From: Micrasema longulum
Taxonomy: Eukaryota; Arthropoda; Insecta; Trichoptera; Brachycentridae
Reading direction: 5' to 3'
NCBI GenBank assembly: GCA_022494885.1
Contig: JAGVSM010003534.1
Coordinates: forward strand, 310,001-374,000
Length of the DNA: 64,000 nt
Shown in pieces: positions 1 to 10,990 of the stretch (positions are counted from its first letter, which is position 1; every line of letters starts with the position of its first letter). Under the pieces are notes generated by a model, which was given only the letters and a program-made list of their open reading frames with translations, was not told where the DNA came from and made no database searches. A program made the translations under genes and the position numbers.

Positions 1-224
1 AAATGTGACAAAAAAAAAAAATAAACAAGAAACTCAAGTGAGAAAATAATAATTATTAACATTTTCATTTTCGATGGAGGTTATCATTAAACCAACATTA
101 AAAGACGATAGGCCGCATACTTCGCTCCCATGTCCCGCGGAGAAAAAAATCGTCGGTCGGCGTGCATCTATAATGTTGGCAAAAATAATACTTTCATATT
201 GAGGGATTTTTAACTCTTATTGAA

Positions 225-556
225 TGTTCCCTGATCATATGATAAGCGTGATGCCATGAGTAGGCGAGCTTTCTGAAGAAGAACAGTACCGCAGATTGCA
301 GTAAATAATGTGTTAGATTTGATTAAAAAGGAAATTTTTACTGCCTACCGGAAAAAGCTGATTTAGTAGATTGGCGGTAATGCACGCTGACCAACGACAT
401 GCCCTTCTACAGCTCATAGAAAGAGGAAAGATAAAGGGCAGATGGGGTGTGGGACGTAAAAAAACATCACGGCTAAGGAATTTTCGGGAGTGGTTTGGAA
501 TACTAAATGCAGCAGTGCTCATCAGAATTCCCAGGATCGAGAGGAATTCTGAATGA
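225..556 (+). pseudogene. C-terminal relic of a non-LTR retrotransposon ORF2
   Basis: From about 371 the frame reads HALLQLIERGKIKGRWGVGR then KKTSRLRNFREWFGI and stops at 556. The pattern GKI-G-R-VGR-(K/R)-TSWLRN-REW-G near the very C-terminus is typical of endonuclease/reverse-transcriptase LINE proteins that are abundant in insect genomes, as I know the family. No start, catalytic domain or upstream ORF is present in frame, so this is a 5'-truncated or decayed copy. The left boundary is uncertain; the piece upstream of 371 shows frameshifted similarity at best. The exact LINE clade cannot be told from this tail. Confidence 0.6.
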
Positions 557-934
557 CGGGAGTGCTACAAGTAGAAAAAATAAATAGGCTATCTACGTTT
601 TTATTTTCTGAATTAGTTAATCAACTCCTGGTGCCGCTACCAGCCTCGGTCCTAAGCGCTTCGCAGCGGGTCTTCAGCATTCCGCTGTCCTGTACACAGA
701 TTTTCTGCATATTCCTCAACCATCACAATTTTGACCGATAACTCTTTTCCCTTTAATTTTTCCAAACATTAATAAGCGAGAAACGCATATTTACTTTTTC
801 ATAAAGTATAGCCTTGTCGAGCCATTAAAAGTTTACGTTTTTTATTGACCATTTCTAAAGCTACCGTGTCGGTTAGGTATTCTTATTGTCCAAGACCATT
901 ATCAATATGTACATCTATCGCATTTCATTTTACT

Positions 935-1390
935 TATAATAGTATATATAACGCCTACAAAACACCTATTTTTCTCTATGGATGCAAATCGTGGCACATT
1001 ACTAGGGCCCAAAACAGCAAAATACTGAGTTATGAGAATAGGTGTGTAAGAATAATCTCGGGTGTACGGTGGTTTGACTTCGTGAGGAATGAAGTAATAA
1101 GAGAACGGACGCGGCGAACTCCGGTTACAACTGTCATTAAGCTGGCTAGGCCATAATCTGCGAATGCCTCCTGAGAGCTTTAACCACGCTTGCCTGCTTT
1201 ACAGGGCATCAGGTTCTCGACGCCCTGGACGTCCACTGCTTACTGTTCGTCGACAGTTTATGCCAAAACTTCGGGACGAGAACTGACTTGGGAAGACGCA
1301 AAGAAGTTGGCAGCCGATAAAGATGCATGAAGGATTTTTGTGAATACCATATGCTCCAACTAGGGAGTGGACATGGAAAGCTGATGATAA
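935..1390 (+). pseudogene. Decayed non-LTR retrotransposon C-terminal region
   Basis: The frame reads AYKTPIFLYGCKSWHITRAQ, then ENRCVRIISGVRWFDFVRNE. That matches the block 'LLYG-E-W--T...RCLR-I-GV-W-D-VRNEE' found after the reverse-transcriptase domain in many LINE proteins. After a stop near 1156 the signal continues in another frame with LGHNLRMP, then RPGRPLLTVRRQF, and a WE-DAKKLAADKD-like end near 1290-1330, again the expected order for this C-terminal region. At least one frameshift and one in-frame stop separate the parts, so the copy is dead. It may be an independent insertion from the 225-556 relic, since both are C-terminal regions in the same orientation. Confidence 0.65.
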
Positions 1391-2033
1391 ATGATAGCTA
1401 ACAGATTAAAAGAACATTTCGTTTTTAAACTTAATAAGGGAATTATTTTAATACCTTATCAACATAATAAGTTATTTAGAATCTATAAATGATTATTATT
1501 TTTATTTTATTATTTATGAACCTAGTTAAATTGTCTCTGCGCCATTTGGATTTTTTACTGGAACAAATTATAACAAATCAATTACAAATAATTTACACAA
1601 TTTAAAATTTAATTTAATTTTACACAGTTCAAGTGATTTACCCCATTTTTCGCAAGTTATAAACACCTATCTATGTTTTGAAATTAGAAACAAGTTCTAG
1701 TAGAGCCTAAATGTGTAAAGGTTTTTTTCATTTATGATATGAACATAGTCTTTATATTTGTAACAAAATAATACCTATCCCAAATCCCGGTGCCGAAAAG
1801 AGGAAATACAAAACGACTGAAATAAGTTAAATAAAGAAACGTGTTGTAAGGCAAACGGGAGAATGTATTTTAAATCCTGCAAATCCGGAACCATATTGTT
1901 ACACGGGCATCATAATGGTAATCTTCTTATTTCACCGCTGAGTAGATTCGGTGGAGGAGGTGAATATCATTTCGGTGCGCATGTCTAACGAGATGAGATA
2001 TCTCGTTTAAGCCAGAGAAGTTCAAACATGAAC

Positions 2034-2299
2034 TAGAGATGCCACGAATATTCGGCCACTATTCGGTATCAGCCGAATGTAAAATCATGAAAAAATAAGC
2101 GCATATTATTTAAAAGTATGGAATTGGAAAAATGATAATGAAAGTTGGTTGAATGCTGCCGAAATGCGATCCCTCAGGCGAATGTGTGGTAAAAACGATG
2201 TATGACAGGTGCACAAATGTCGAGATCCGCGTGAAATGCACACATCTTTTGCCGAATATTATTCGATTTTCGGCCAATTCACTATTTGTGGCATCTCCA
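2034..2299. mobile_element. hAT-like non-autonomous element (MITE), 266 bp
   Basis: The ends are inverted: TAGAGATGCCACGAATA at the left and, reading in from the right, TGGAGATGCCACAAATA. Internal subrepeats of ATTCGGC-type (2049-2080, 2259-2279) lie next to each end. The flanks ACATGAAC (2026-2033) and GTATGAAC (2300-2307) match at 6 of 8 positions and both differences are transitions, consistent with an aged 8-bp target duplication. An 8-bp duplication and TAG-type ends suggest the hAT superfamily. No ORF is inside. Confidence 0.7.
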
Positions 2300-2329
2300 G
2301 TATGAACTATGTATGTAGAAAAAAAAATG

Positions 2330-2460
2330 CAACATAGTAGGAAATCATTTTTGAGACGTATATGGAAGTCTAGAGATTAAAGGAGCGTATGCTCTGTAAT
2401 TAGATCTTTCAAGTTAGTATAAAATTTACCATTCTGCCTATGTTTAACTAACTTGCCTGG
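2330..2460 (-). repeat. Family A repeat fragment
   Basis: Carries the family A blocks ATGGAAGTCTAG and TTTACCATTCTGCCTATG in the reversed orientation, with the usual spacing of roughly 80 nt between them. Diverged copy without recognisable ends. Confidence 0.6.
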
Positions 2461-2654
2461 AATATGCCGTGGGAAATTACAGAACCAACACTGGCTTCTT
2501 TTCCCAAATGCCAAGAATGCTTAGGCTTTACAATGAAGTGTTCAAAGACAGCACAGTTGATGTATTCCGAAAGCAGAAAATTATCCAAAAGATAAATAAT
2601 TAGCTCATTTTTTGACAGATCAAACTTACCGACACACGACAGGGCCATGTCTTG

Positions 2655-2815
2655 TTTCTTGTCTCTCTGAGATAATAATTATTTATTTGTATCTTTTTCA
2701 TTTTTCTTTTCTTCTTTTTTTTGGCTCTTGGCCTCATAGAGTTAGAGATACTTATTTTTGTAATATGTGTCTTTGTATGAATAAATAAATAAATAAAAAT
2801 TAAATTAAATGTTAT
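2655..2815 (+). repeat. LINE 3' tail (family T)
   Basis: Contains GGCTCTTGGCCTCATAGAG, TTAGAGATACTTATTTTTG, TTTGTATGAATAAATAAATA and an AATAAA-rich end. The same order recurs at 35830-36060 and 53490-53730 on the plus strand and near 37205 and 50700 on the minus strand. A T/A-rich 3' UTR ending in (AATA)n is what 5'-truncated LINE copies look like. Confidence 0.6.
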
Positions 2816-2917
2816 GTAGTTTACAATATTTAACTCATGTTGTTTTGGACAAACATTTTATATCTCAATTTAATAAACTGTTTTTAAACCAGGCCATAAA
2901 GGCTCTTTTATTTATTT

Positions 2918-3016
2918 TTAATAAAGTGATACTTAAATCCACAAATTAGGAGTATCTAGTGACCGGTTTCATCGCTTTCGCGAAATCTTCGAGACTGGTA
3001 TCTTTATTAAAAAGTT
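2918..3016. repeat. Family F repeat, copy 1
   Basis: Core GTGACCGGTTTCATCGCTTT plus CGCGAAATCTTCGAGACTGG, bordered by TTAATAAAGTGATA and TATCTTTATTAAA, which are roughly inverted. The core is shared with 9775-9960. Confidence 0.45.
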
Positions 3017-3399
3017 CAGTGTGTTTGTACAAAACAGAGGTAACGATTGAGAATTCAAAATTGTATGTTTGTAAATTAAATAAAATAATTTTTATCTTAA
3101 GATCACTAACAATTTTTTTTCGGGTTAACTAATGAGTTAATATTATGCTATTTTAATGAGTTTAAGTATAGTACATATATTATTTAAATTTTTAGTGTCC
3201 CATCCTTTGTGAGTGTGATTTTTGTCAATTATGATTTCTTAAAAACAAACATCCATCAATGATTTTTACTTAAAAAATTAAATGTTTTAAAAAAAAAAAT
3301 AACTACAATTCCTCTACTTTTCCATTGGTTAACTTCTGTGACGTAAATGAGCTGAAATTTTTATTGATGTGAAAATACTTTTCAATTTAAATGCAAAAT

Positions 3400-3640
3400 T
3401 TAGTCATGTCTACAAACATTTGGACATACATGAAATATTTTTTTAAATTGAAATAGTTTAGTAATAAAATTACAAATCACTACATCATTACTTAATCCGC
3501 ACTTGATAGCTTACAGGGCACTGCATCGGTTCACCGATGGAAAATAAGAATAGTGAAGAGAAAATGCGACGGGTTGTACTTGGTCCTTTGTCGTGGTTCA
3601 AACCCTCAGTAAAAATAAATTATTAACGTTTTTTTATTCG
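3400..3640. repeat. Mixed repeat fragments: family A tail and two SINE pieces
   Basis: 3403-3430 resembles the family A tail (GTCTACAAACATTTGGACAT). 3482-3540 matches the reversed 3' part of SINE A (AATCCGCAC, CACTGCATCGGTTCACCGAT). About 3570-3610 holds a tRNA B-box-like TGGTTCAAACCC resembling the SINE B head. Confidence 0.45.
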
Positions 3641-4439
3641 GCTCTAATTCTTAAGATTATTAAAGTCGTTGTGAATTTACTATAACATAATTATTGTTAG
3701 AAAAATTTTGTACATAAACAAAATATAAAGTAATAGAATAATGACTCTTTAATTCTTTTAGTTTTTTTAATATCTTTAAAAAAATAATATCCCTGCGACC
3801 CCTCCGATAATTCTTTTAGCCTCCGGTATAAAAGGTAGATTTATAAAAAATACCCCAACAATAATTCCACCCTCCCGTGCATGAAGTTACTTACAAAGTT
3901 TGCATACTATTTTCGCCCTTAAGCTAACCACGGATCACTCATTTCATCGTAGCCGTCACCCTTGCTTGGGTCTTGCCATTCTGCAATATTTCTCCTTAGA
4001 TATTCTTTAGTATTCTTCGAAAAGATCTCCCGTCTGGAATTGGCTATCTCCAGGAATAATAAAGTAAGTGAACAATAATAAAAGAGCATTACAATTTTTC
4101 GGTTCAAAAATTAAACTATAATCGTAAAGTTAAATGAAACCGCTGCGGTTTGTGGGTTCTGTTTTATATTTAATGCAATATTCGACTGACACCTTTATAG
4201 AGTTAGGGAAACTTTGCGAAATTAAACAAAATAACGAAATGTTTTAACATAATTTTAAGCCTAACTGTCATTTTCTTAGGTATGTAAATACCTATTGATT
4301 GTCAAAAAAAATATTTCTGTGATAGTTGTATCTAGATATTTATATCAATCAAGCATTATGAAGAAATAGCAAATGTACAATTTAATCAAAATCTTAACAC
4401 GATTAATGTGTTTTTCAAATAAAAAGTAATATTTTTTTA

Positions 4440-5150
4440 ATTACCTAAAATGGCTTCTATTTAACTCGCCCAGGAAATACGAAAAGTTTTCACACGTTTC
4501 ATCACATTTTTAAGCCCCACAGATTTAAAAAGTCATGTAATAAAGCGGTAATGGCGCATTTTCTCAATTAGGGCGACAAAACAAAAAATAAAGTAATTAA
4601 AACCACTGGTTTTACAACCATAACGGGGAGCGTAAATCCGAAAAAAAATGGTGCACCTTATTGTACTCCGGAGGACGGAACCTTTTCAGGGATTGCGTGA
4701 AAAGATAATGAAATTTTTACACTTGTCTTAATATTTCAGGTTTATCGCGAAAAAAGCAATTTAATTTATGCCACTTAAGGGTGGCTCCGTAATAACATCT
4801 TGTTTGGGGGGGCGGGGCGTGTCACCCGCTCCGTGGAAGGAAGCTGCGAGAATATTCATATGATATGCATATCAAATGCGATTACGGCAGATTCACCAAA
4901 TGCAGATGAAAGAAACTAGGCGGGGGTTAGGATAATGCCCGTTTATACTTGTAACCAGAAATGCCCTTTTTACGATAATGCTACAACAATCTTCATTGCC
5001 GCGAATATTTTCCAATTTGCCTCCTGAGATTTCCGCTCTCCGGACCCGTTCTGGGGCGCGGGCGCGGGCGGCACAAATAAAAAGAAACGCCGCCGATTTA
5101 AAATTCCATACGGTAGCGTATGTAAAAAATACTCCTCTTTTATTATGAAA
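4440..5150. promoter_or_regulatory. Sequence-complex intronic island, candidate regulatory DNA
   Basis: Fewer homopolymers than the flanks and no repeat family or ORF that I recognise. Contains GGGGGGGCGGGGCGTG at 4806-4821 (GC-box/KLF-like), the near-palindrome ATTCATATGATATGCATAT, and GGGGCGCGGGCGCGGGCGG near 5052. This is compositional evidence only; enhancer function is inferred from the dac setting. Confidence 0.3.
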
Positions 5151-5519
5151 TCATCTTTCGTCTTTTTATTGAAGCATAAAAAGTGTTATGATGGGATTTT
5201 TTATGAATCGAAATGTGGACATCTTATAACGTATTTTATACATTTACGATGGTACCCTAATACTAAGTAATGTTGATATCGCGGCTCGATTGTGCACTTA
5301 GATTGTAACTGAGTATTACAAGTAATTGAATTTCAACAAACAGAATATTTCATGTACAAGATTCAACTTTAAAAACTTAAGTACGCTCTTCTGTAAGCAG
5401 CAGTCGTAAATTTGCACCGGCTGAAGGCAGTATTCTATGTAAATTCAAGCGCCCATATTGCCTGGAATTTCATTTAAAACAGGGTATTTATCCACAAATT
5501 ATTTTACGATGTAAATAGC

Positions 5520-5610
5520 CCACCTTCACCAGGTTCGCCCTTAGCCTCTCATGCTCAAGGAGGACAATCGCTCGCACTCCTCGGATTATTCCAGATTCGT
5601 GAATGAGGAA
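5520..5610 (-). other. Short open reading segment of unknown nature
   Basis: On the minus strand one frame is open for about 40 codons and includes RGVRAIVLLEHERLRANLVK. It has no acceptable start, and I do not recognise it. It is too short to call a gene; it could be an old exon, a transposon fragment or chance. Confidence 0.2.
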
Positions 5611-7964
5611 CATTTTAATGAGACAATGCTCACGCGAAGATTTCATAAGATACGTTCGGAAACACTGCGATAACTTTATTTTATTTATAAGTACCGTCCA
5701 GTAGATTGTGAAGGGGATAAGATCTGGATACGATTCTGTATCGCACTATCTCACGTGGACGACTTGAAAAATCTGCTGAAGAGGTCCTTAGTACCCGTAA
5801 GTGCGCAAGATAGGTCAAATTGAAAAACATGTAAGTAAAATTGTAGATAAGACAGGTACGAACATTATTCGATACTCAAATTATTTAGCTTACTGGCCAA
5901 ATATTCACAAAGTATTTAATATAAAAAAACGAGACATTAACTAACACCTAGAAATCACTTTTATAAATATTACACAGAGTAAGTGAAAACATTCTTTACA
6001 TTTAAACCCACACCTACATACTTTAAATAATTTATGGTTCTTAAATTTTTAATTTATATATATTAATAACGTAACTGACATTTTTGGTTTTTATTAAAGA
6101 AAACCAAATGAGTATGTTTTACAATATGTTTATAGGTATTTTCTGAAATTTAACGGTTTGTGTAGGTAGGAAAAAATTAACTTGAAGCAATTTACCCGCT
6201 TTTGTAGGTATACAATTACATATGAAGTGTAACAATAAAATTGATAAACAAATTTCAAATGAAAATGATCATATATTATAAGTCCATAAATTTTACTTAC
6301 GGACAATTTTAAATATTGCTATTATTACTACGCAGATGCAACTAAATACGAGAAATGAAAACCGCCGGGTTTTGTGGGTTATACAGGTGATTTTGGTTCT
6401 TATTATTAAGATGTAAGGTTTCATTATTTTACTCAACAAGCGATACCTTCAGTAGTCAGAATAAACAGGAATTTTCCGTTTTCTTTTTGTCTCAATTTAT
6501 TCCGCGGGGCAAGTCGTGCAATACTCGACAATGGTAAGTAAGTTGTTTAACAAAAGAGTAGACTCTGGACACCGCATTGGCCGTGTATAACGAGCCAGTA
6601 TCAGATTAATATCATTTGGCGATATACACATTCAACTTCAACTTTTGCTGATACCATCGTTACAAATATCGCTATGTTCGCATATGGCTACCAACAAGGG
6701 ACCACAATATTTCACTCATGAAAATAATTATAGCACAAGCGCTTATCGCTCATTTAATAAGACAATGATGAAAAATATTGCGCGTCATCATTAAAAGTTA
6801 ATTCATATTCTTAACCTTGCTTATTTTATTTATTCATTTATGTTTAACCCTATGGAAATATAAATACGGGTAAAATAAGACTGTTTAATTAACCTCCCAA
6901 TTTATGAATCAATAAAAACAACGATATTTAATCGTTATTCCAAGTTTGCGGACACTTTAAAAACGCATTAGTTTATTATTCTTTAAACCTAGTACAAAAA
7001 TATTTGAGGACCGTTTTTTGAAATTTCGACATTCGCTCAAAACGTTATTTTTCAGAATTTATCATTACACCGTACACCCTTTACGCTTACCTTACGCCTG
7101 AAGGTAATCTTATTTTTAATTTAATTTTATATTTTATTGGCATCCAATATAAATTATGGAATTAAAGGATATACGATAAAATATAATGTTTGGAGAAAAC
7201 TATAAGACTTTGATTTTTTTAAGCCAGTTTCTAGCGTGTTTTGGTAAGTTTTTTTAGGTCATCAATGCGTCTTAATACTGGATATAAATTAGTAAAAAAT
7301 ATTTTTGAAAATGCCATGTAGGGCAAATATCATGTTTTTAAAAAACGGTACTGATTTTAACATAGAATTTATTTAAAAAAAAAAATATTGCTGTATGTGT
7401 GTTCTAAATATTGAACGTAATTTACAACTTGATATTGTTAAAAATTAAAATGTTATTTAAAGTTTATATTATTTCTTAAAATTGTGTGAACTAACTTAAT
7501 ACAGCTTAAAAAATAACTTAGTTAAAAATCAGTTCCTATCCAATTCTCATTCAAATAATAAACTACATATATTATTATTGACTGCATTTGTATTTTTAAA
7601 TTAATTTAAAAAAAAAACACGTCTAGTCTTAGTAGAACTCATAAGTATTTTGTCTTCTTTATACATATTGACAGCTTTGTTTGGCACGCGTAAATGGCAA
7701 AAAGTATTAACAGTTTTAAATGTTGAATCATTTATTGTAATTGTCGAATTTTCCATTCAAAGACATTTTCATTTTAACTTAATAGATTTTCGCCTGATAT
7801 CTCAATGGAGACTTATTATAGATACTAGCAAAAAAACTAAATTAAAACATAAAAAATGGCTTGTTTTAGTAAACAAGAAAATACAAATTAGATTGTTTTG
7901 TATTGTTTATATTTTTAGCTTTAACTTTGTGGTCAAAGATTTCAATAATATTTGTATAAACCAG

Positions 7965-8265
7965 TTTCTAGACGAATCTGTCTCTTTGTCAGGACGTGTA
8001 TGCGATGCGTACAGGTGTAATAACTTTTCCTACCGCCATAGATGTAGCTAATCTAAGCGTAAGACGTCTGTCAACAAGTTCATCTGAAATGCAGAGTTCT
8101 TTCAGATAATACGGAGCGGAATTGTCAAGTGACTAATAAATTAACAGAGTTTGTATTCCATCCTCTGTGGAAAATGTAACCAGTGTAACTCCTAAAGCGG
8201 TGGAGTGTAATGTAAGTGTAATTAGTGTCCTGGCAAAGAGACAGATTTGTTTCAAAGCCGTTAGA
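7965..8265. mobile_element. Inverted-repeat element, about 300 bp
   Basis: The left arm has AATCTGTCTCTTTGTCAGGA (7975-7994); the right arm has TCCTGGCAAAGAGACAGATT (8229-8248), its reverse complement with one mismatch. Weaker pairing extends further in, for example GTGTAATAA-like against TGTAATGTAAGTGTAATTA. No coding sequence is convincing between the arms. No target duplication is obvious, so the superfamily is open. Confidence 0.5.
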
Positions 8266-8702
8266 CGTAGAAAAGTCGGTAAGAGGTTATACATTTACAA
8301 ATATTTAACTTTTTTTTATCAATTACCCCCTACGTACCTATATATACCTGTAGGTAAAATACTCGTTTACCTACAAATCTACAACTCAATATTTAAAAAA
8401 AATGTATTCATTATTTAAGCGCAAGTCTACAAAATTATATTTAATTATAAAATAAATTGTATAGGTATTTTGTAACAATGGAACCTTTAAAACAATAAAG
8501 GGGTATCAATGAATTCCTTCAATATTTCTAAGATATTTTAATTGATTATTTTTCTAAAGAAAACTATCCATACCACTATTGTATTCAACAAATACAAGAA
8601 GGAGCGGAACAACTCACCCTGCTTGAAAGGGAATAAGGAAAACGACACCGGTACAATTGTTATTGTAGCTTATGGAATAAAACAATATAAGGGTTAGTAG
8701 AG

Positions 8703-8730
8703 CACCCCTTCCTTGCGAAAGTAAGGGGTG
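8703..8730. other. Compact hairpin with GNRA-type loop
   Basis: CACCCCTTCCTT and AAGTAAGGGGTG pair as a 12-position stem with a single C-T mismatch around the loop GCGA, a GNRA tetraloop. There is no run of T after it and no adjacent gene. It might be a piece of a structured transcript or a transposon end. Confidence 0.4.
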
Positions 8731-8921
8731 TAGATTGTGTAGAAGGGTTTCAACTGAGCATGTACTGAAAACGAAAACATTTCTAAGAGGATTTCAACAC
8801 TGAACAAGTGAACCACCCTTATCAGTATTTCTTTCGAGTGTTTTTATATTTATACTTTACTTCTTTTTCTTATTTATTTATTCATAATTATACAAAAAAA
8901 AACAATTAATGAAGTCTTACT

Positions 8922-8949
8922 GAACTGCATGACTGCATGACTGCAGTTC
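8922..8949. repeat. Short tandem and palindromic motif
   Basis: GAACTGCA at 8922-8929 and TGCAGTTC at 8942-8949 are perfect inverted copies, and TGCATGAC is repeated in tandem between them. Confidence 0.5.
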
Positions 8950-9774
8950 GTCAGGTGCTGTTTATTACCAACATCGTGTTTATTTTTTCATATTTTTTAT
9001 TAGTAAACCTTTATCAGCATGAAAACAATACATAAAATGAAAAATAGAATACTTAAGGTTGAACTTGCCAAAAAAGAGTCTGTCTTTTGTATTTGGCATA
9101 AACAATAATGTGTCGTATTATTCTCTTAAGTCTATAACAAGTCAAAAATCTTATTACCATAAAAATATATTATATGCATTGAAACATGTAACAAAAAGTT
9201 GAAAACAAAAACTAGTCCAAATAAAAATTATTAATAAATACAGAAAATCAAGTTCTAAATGCTAGATCTTCAGCATACGTCTCTCTTTTGAATCTGATAT
9301 TTTTTATGTGCTTTTATTCTTAATGGGAGAATATTGTAATTTTTAGGTATAAGGTATTCTTATGTTATTTTGTCGTATTTATTAATGAATTTCGGGAGAA
9401 CTTGTAATTTTGAATAAAGTTCGGGCACTTACAAATTAATCTTTTGAAAAATTATTAATGTGATAAACTTGGCTCGGATCTTCAAATACTCCAGGCGCAA
9501 GTGATCGCAATTTTAGTTTGGATCAATATACTTTGATTAATAATAAAAACTGATATTTCTTGAACACTTTTACTTTTACTATAGAGTTCAATACAATTAT
9601 AATAGCTAAGACGTGTGACCGACTAGGAAGGCAAGACCCGAAAGAATAGAGCCGGCCGCCTCGCAACTTAAACAAATCTACATATTACTATATTACTGCC
9701 TTTACACTATACACGTATAATGCATGGACACTACAATAAAAGAAACAAATGACGACTAACAGTTTAATATAAAA

Positions 9775-9960
9775 AAAGTCATACCCAGTAAACGGTTTCA
9801 TCTTTTTTGGGATTTCTTTAAGACTGTTTCTTTTTTATAAAAACAACAACATTCATGCAAAATCATTAAGAATAAAATATTATATTTCAAAGACGGATCA
9901 TAAAAAAACCATGCTAAAAAATTTCGCGAAAGTGGTATTGCTCACTGGTTGTTATAAATT
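9775..9960. repeat. Family F repeat, copy 2
   Basis: The left part aligns to 2950-3010 (AAACGGTTTCATC, GGGATTTCTTTAAGACTG). The right part, reversed, also resembles the family (ACTTTCGCGAAAT next to AACCAGTGAGCA). Copy 2 therefore looks like two inverted arms around an AT-rich centre. Confidence 0.4.
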
Positions 9961-10080
9961 TGTGCATGCAAGTGTCGCACGTCTTTTAATATCGTATACA
10001 GAGTATTTTTAACTTGATAGCTACTCTCAGGTCAAAATTCTAGAAAAAAAAATCGAGTGAAGAAAAGTATGCTTGGTAGG

Positions 10081-10305
10081 TGATTTGCGCATTCGCCAAT
10101 TATGATTGAGGTATTCGGTTCGATTTCGAGGAGAGTAGACATAAAATATTCTTTATTAATTGGTTTAACACTTCAATATTTCACTGTCCCTGGACTGACA
10201 CCTGAAACGTATAACCACCCATCTCACTTTCACGTATCAGATGATCGAAACACGCTGCATTTAATGTTCCAATGTTGTAACTTATGCGCCACTCATCACC
10301 CGTTG
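10081..10305 (+). repeat. SINE A copy (diverged head)
   Basis: Has the B-box-like GGTTCGATTTC (10117-10127) followed in order by the SINE A body: AATATTTCACTGTCCCTGGA, CTGACACCTGAAACGTA, CGAAACACGCTGCATT, ATGCGCCACTCATCACCC. The A-box region is eroded. Confidence 0.65.
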
Positions 10306-10311
10306 AATGAA

Positions 10312-10472
10312 GATAAAATTATCAGTTTCGCCCTTCAGGTACAAGTCTGAGGATAAATATTTATTATCATCTTTTCACTTAAATATTTTGTGTAGACCCT
10401 ACCAGGAATCGAACCCGCGACCACAAGCATGGTTGGCAAACGCGTCAACTACTACACTACGAGGCGAACTTA
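10312..10472 (-). repeat. SINE A copy, convergent with the previous one
   Basis: In reverse: ATCAGTTTCGCCCTTCAGGT, AAATATTTTGTGTAGACCC, the B-box complement GGAATCGAACCC, and GGTTGGCAAACGCG up to ACTACGAGGCGAAC. It is head-out relative to the copy at 10081, and the two tails meet near 10305. Confidence 0.6.
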
Positions 10473-10687
10473 TCTCGACACGATTTCCTTTTTCATGATT
10501 TTTTACCTGAGAGAAGCTACCGAGTCGAAAACAGTCGTCCAGGGTTCAAGTTTTATTTCACACACACTGTATTCTATATCCGACCGGCCACTGACAATAC
10601 ATAACTTACCCCAAAATTAATATCGATATTAACGTCCATTCAGTTGTGTACAAAGAATTATGAAAATAGGTATCAAAATTTACATGT

Positions 10688-10990
10688 ATTTTTAGGCGTT
10701 GCCGAGTAGTCAAATAATTTAGCCAGAAAAATCTCCCCCCCACAAATAAAGGTTTCAGCTCTTTTAATTTACTAAATCCAACGACTGGAAGAATCGAGGA
10801 AATGTAGATGTTTGAACATAGGTAGAATGGTGAATGTTACACAGTGTTTAAAGTGCCTACTTAAATGAGCCAATGACAGGTCATAAGCCCTGTTTGCCTA
10901 GATTTGTATAATCCCTTTTCAAAAATATTTTCCCTTTCTGTTGCAAAAGACTAAAATATTGTTCTTATTACATTTAGTTATTTAGAATTT
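10688..10990 (+). repeat. Family A repeat, long copy
   Basis: Ordered family blocks: GGCGTTGCCGAGTAG, AAGGTTTCAGCTCTTTTAAT, GGAAATGTAGATGTTTGAAC, GTAGAATGGTGAATGTTACA, CCAATGACAGGTCATAAGCC, CTGTTTGCCTAGATTTG, TTTTCCCTTTCTGTTGCAAA. The closest match is 37801-38060. No ORF is preserved. Confidence 0.7.

Noticed and set aside
7650..8051. 133-codon plus-strand ORF, the longest in the window
   Set aside because: Rich in Phe, Ile, Leu and Lys as expected of AT-rich DNA, no recognisable domain, and its end lies in the arm of an inverted-repeat element.
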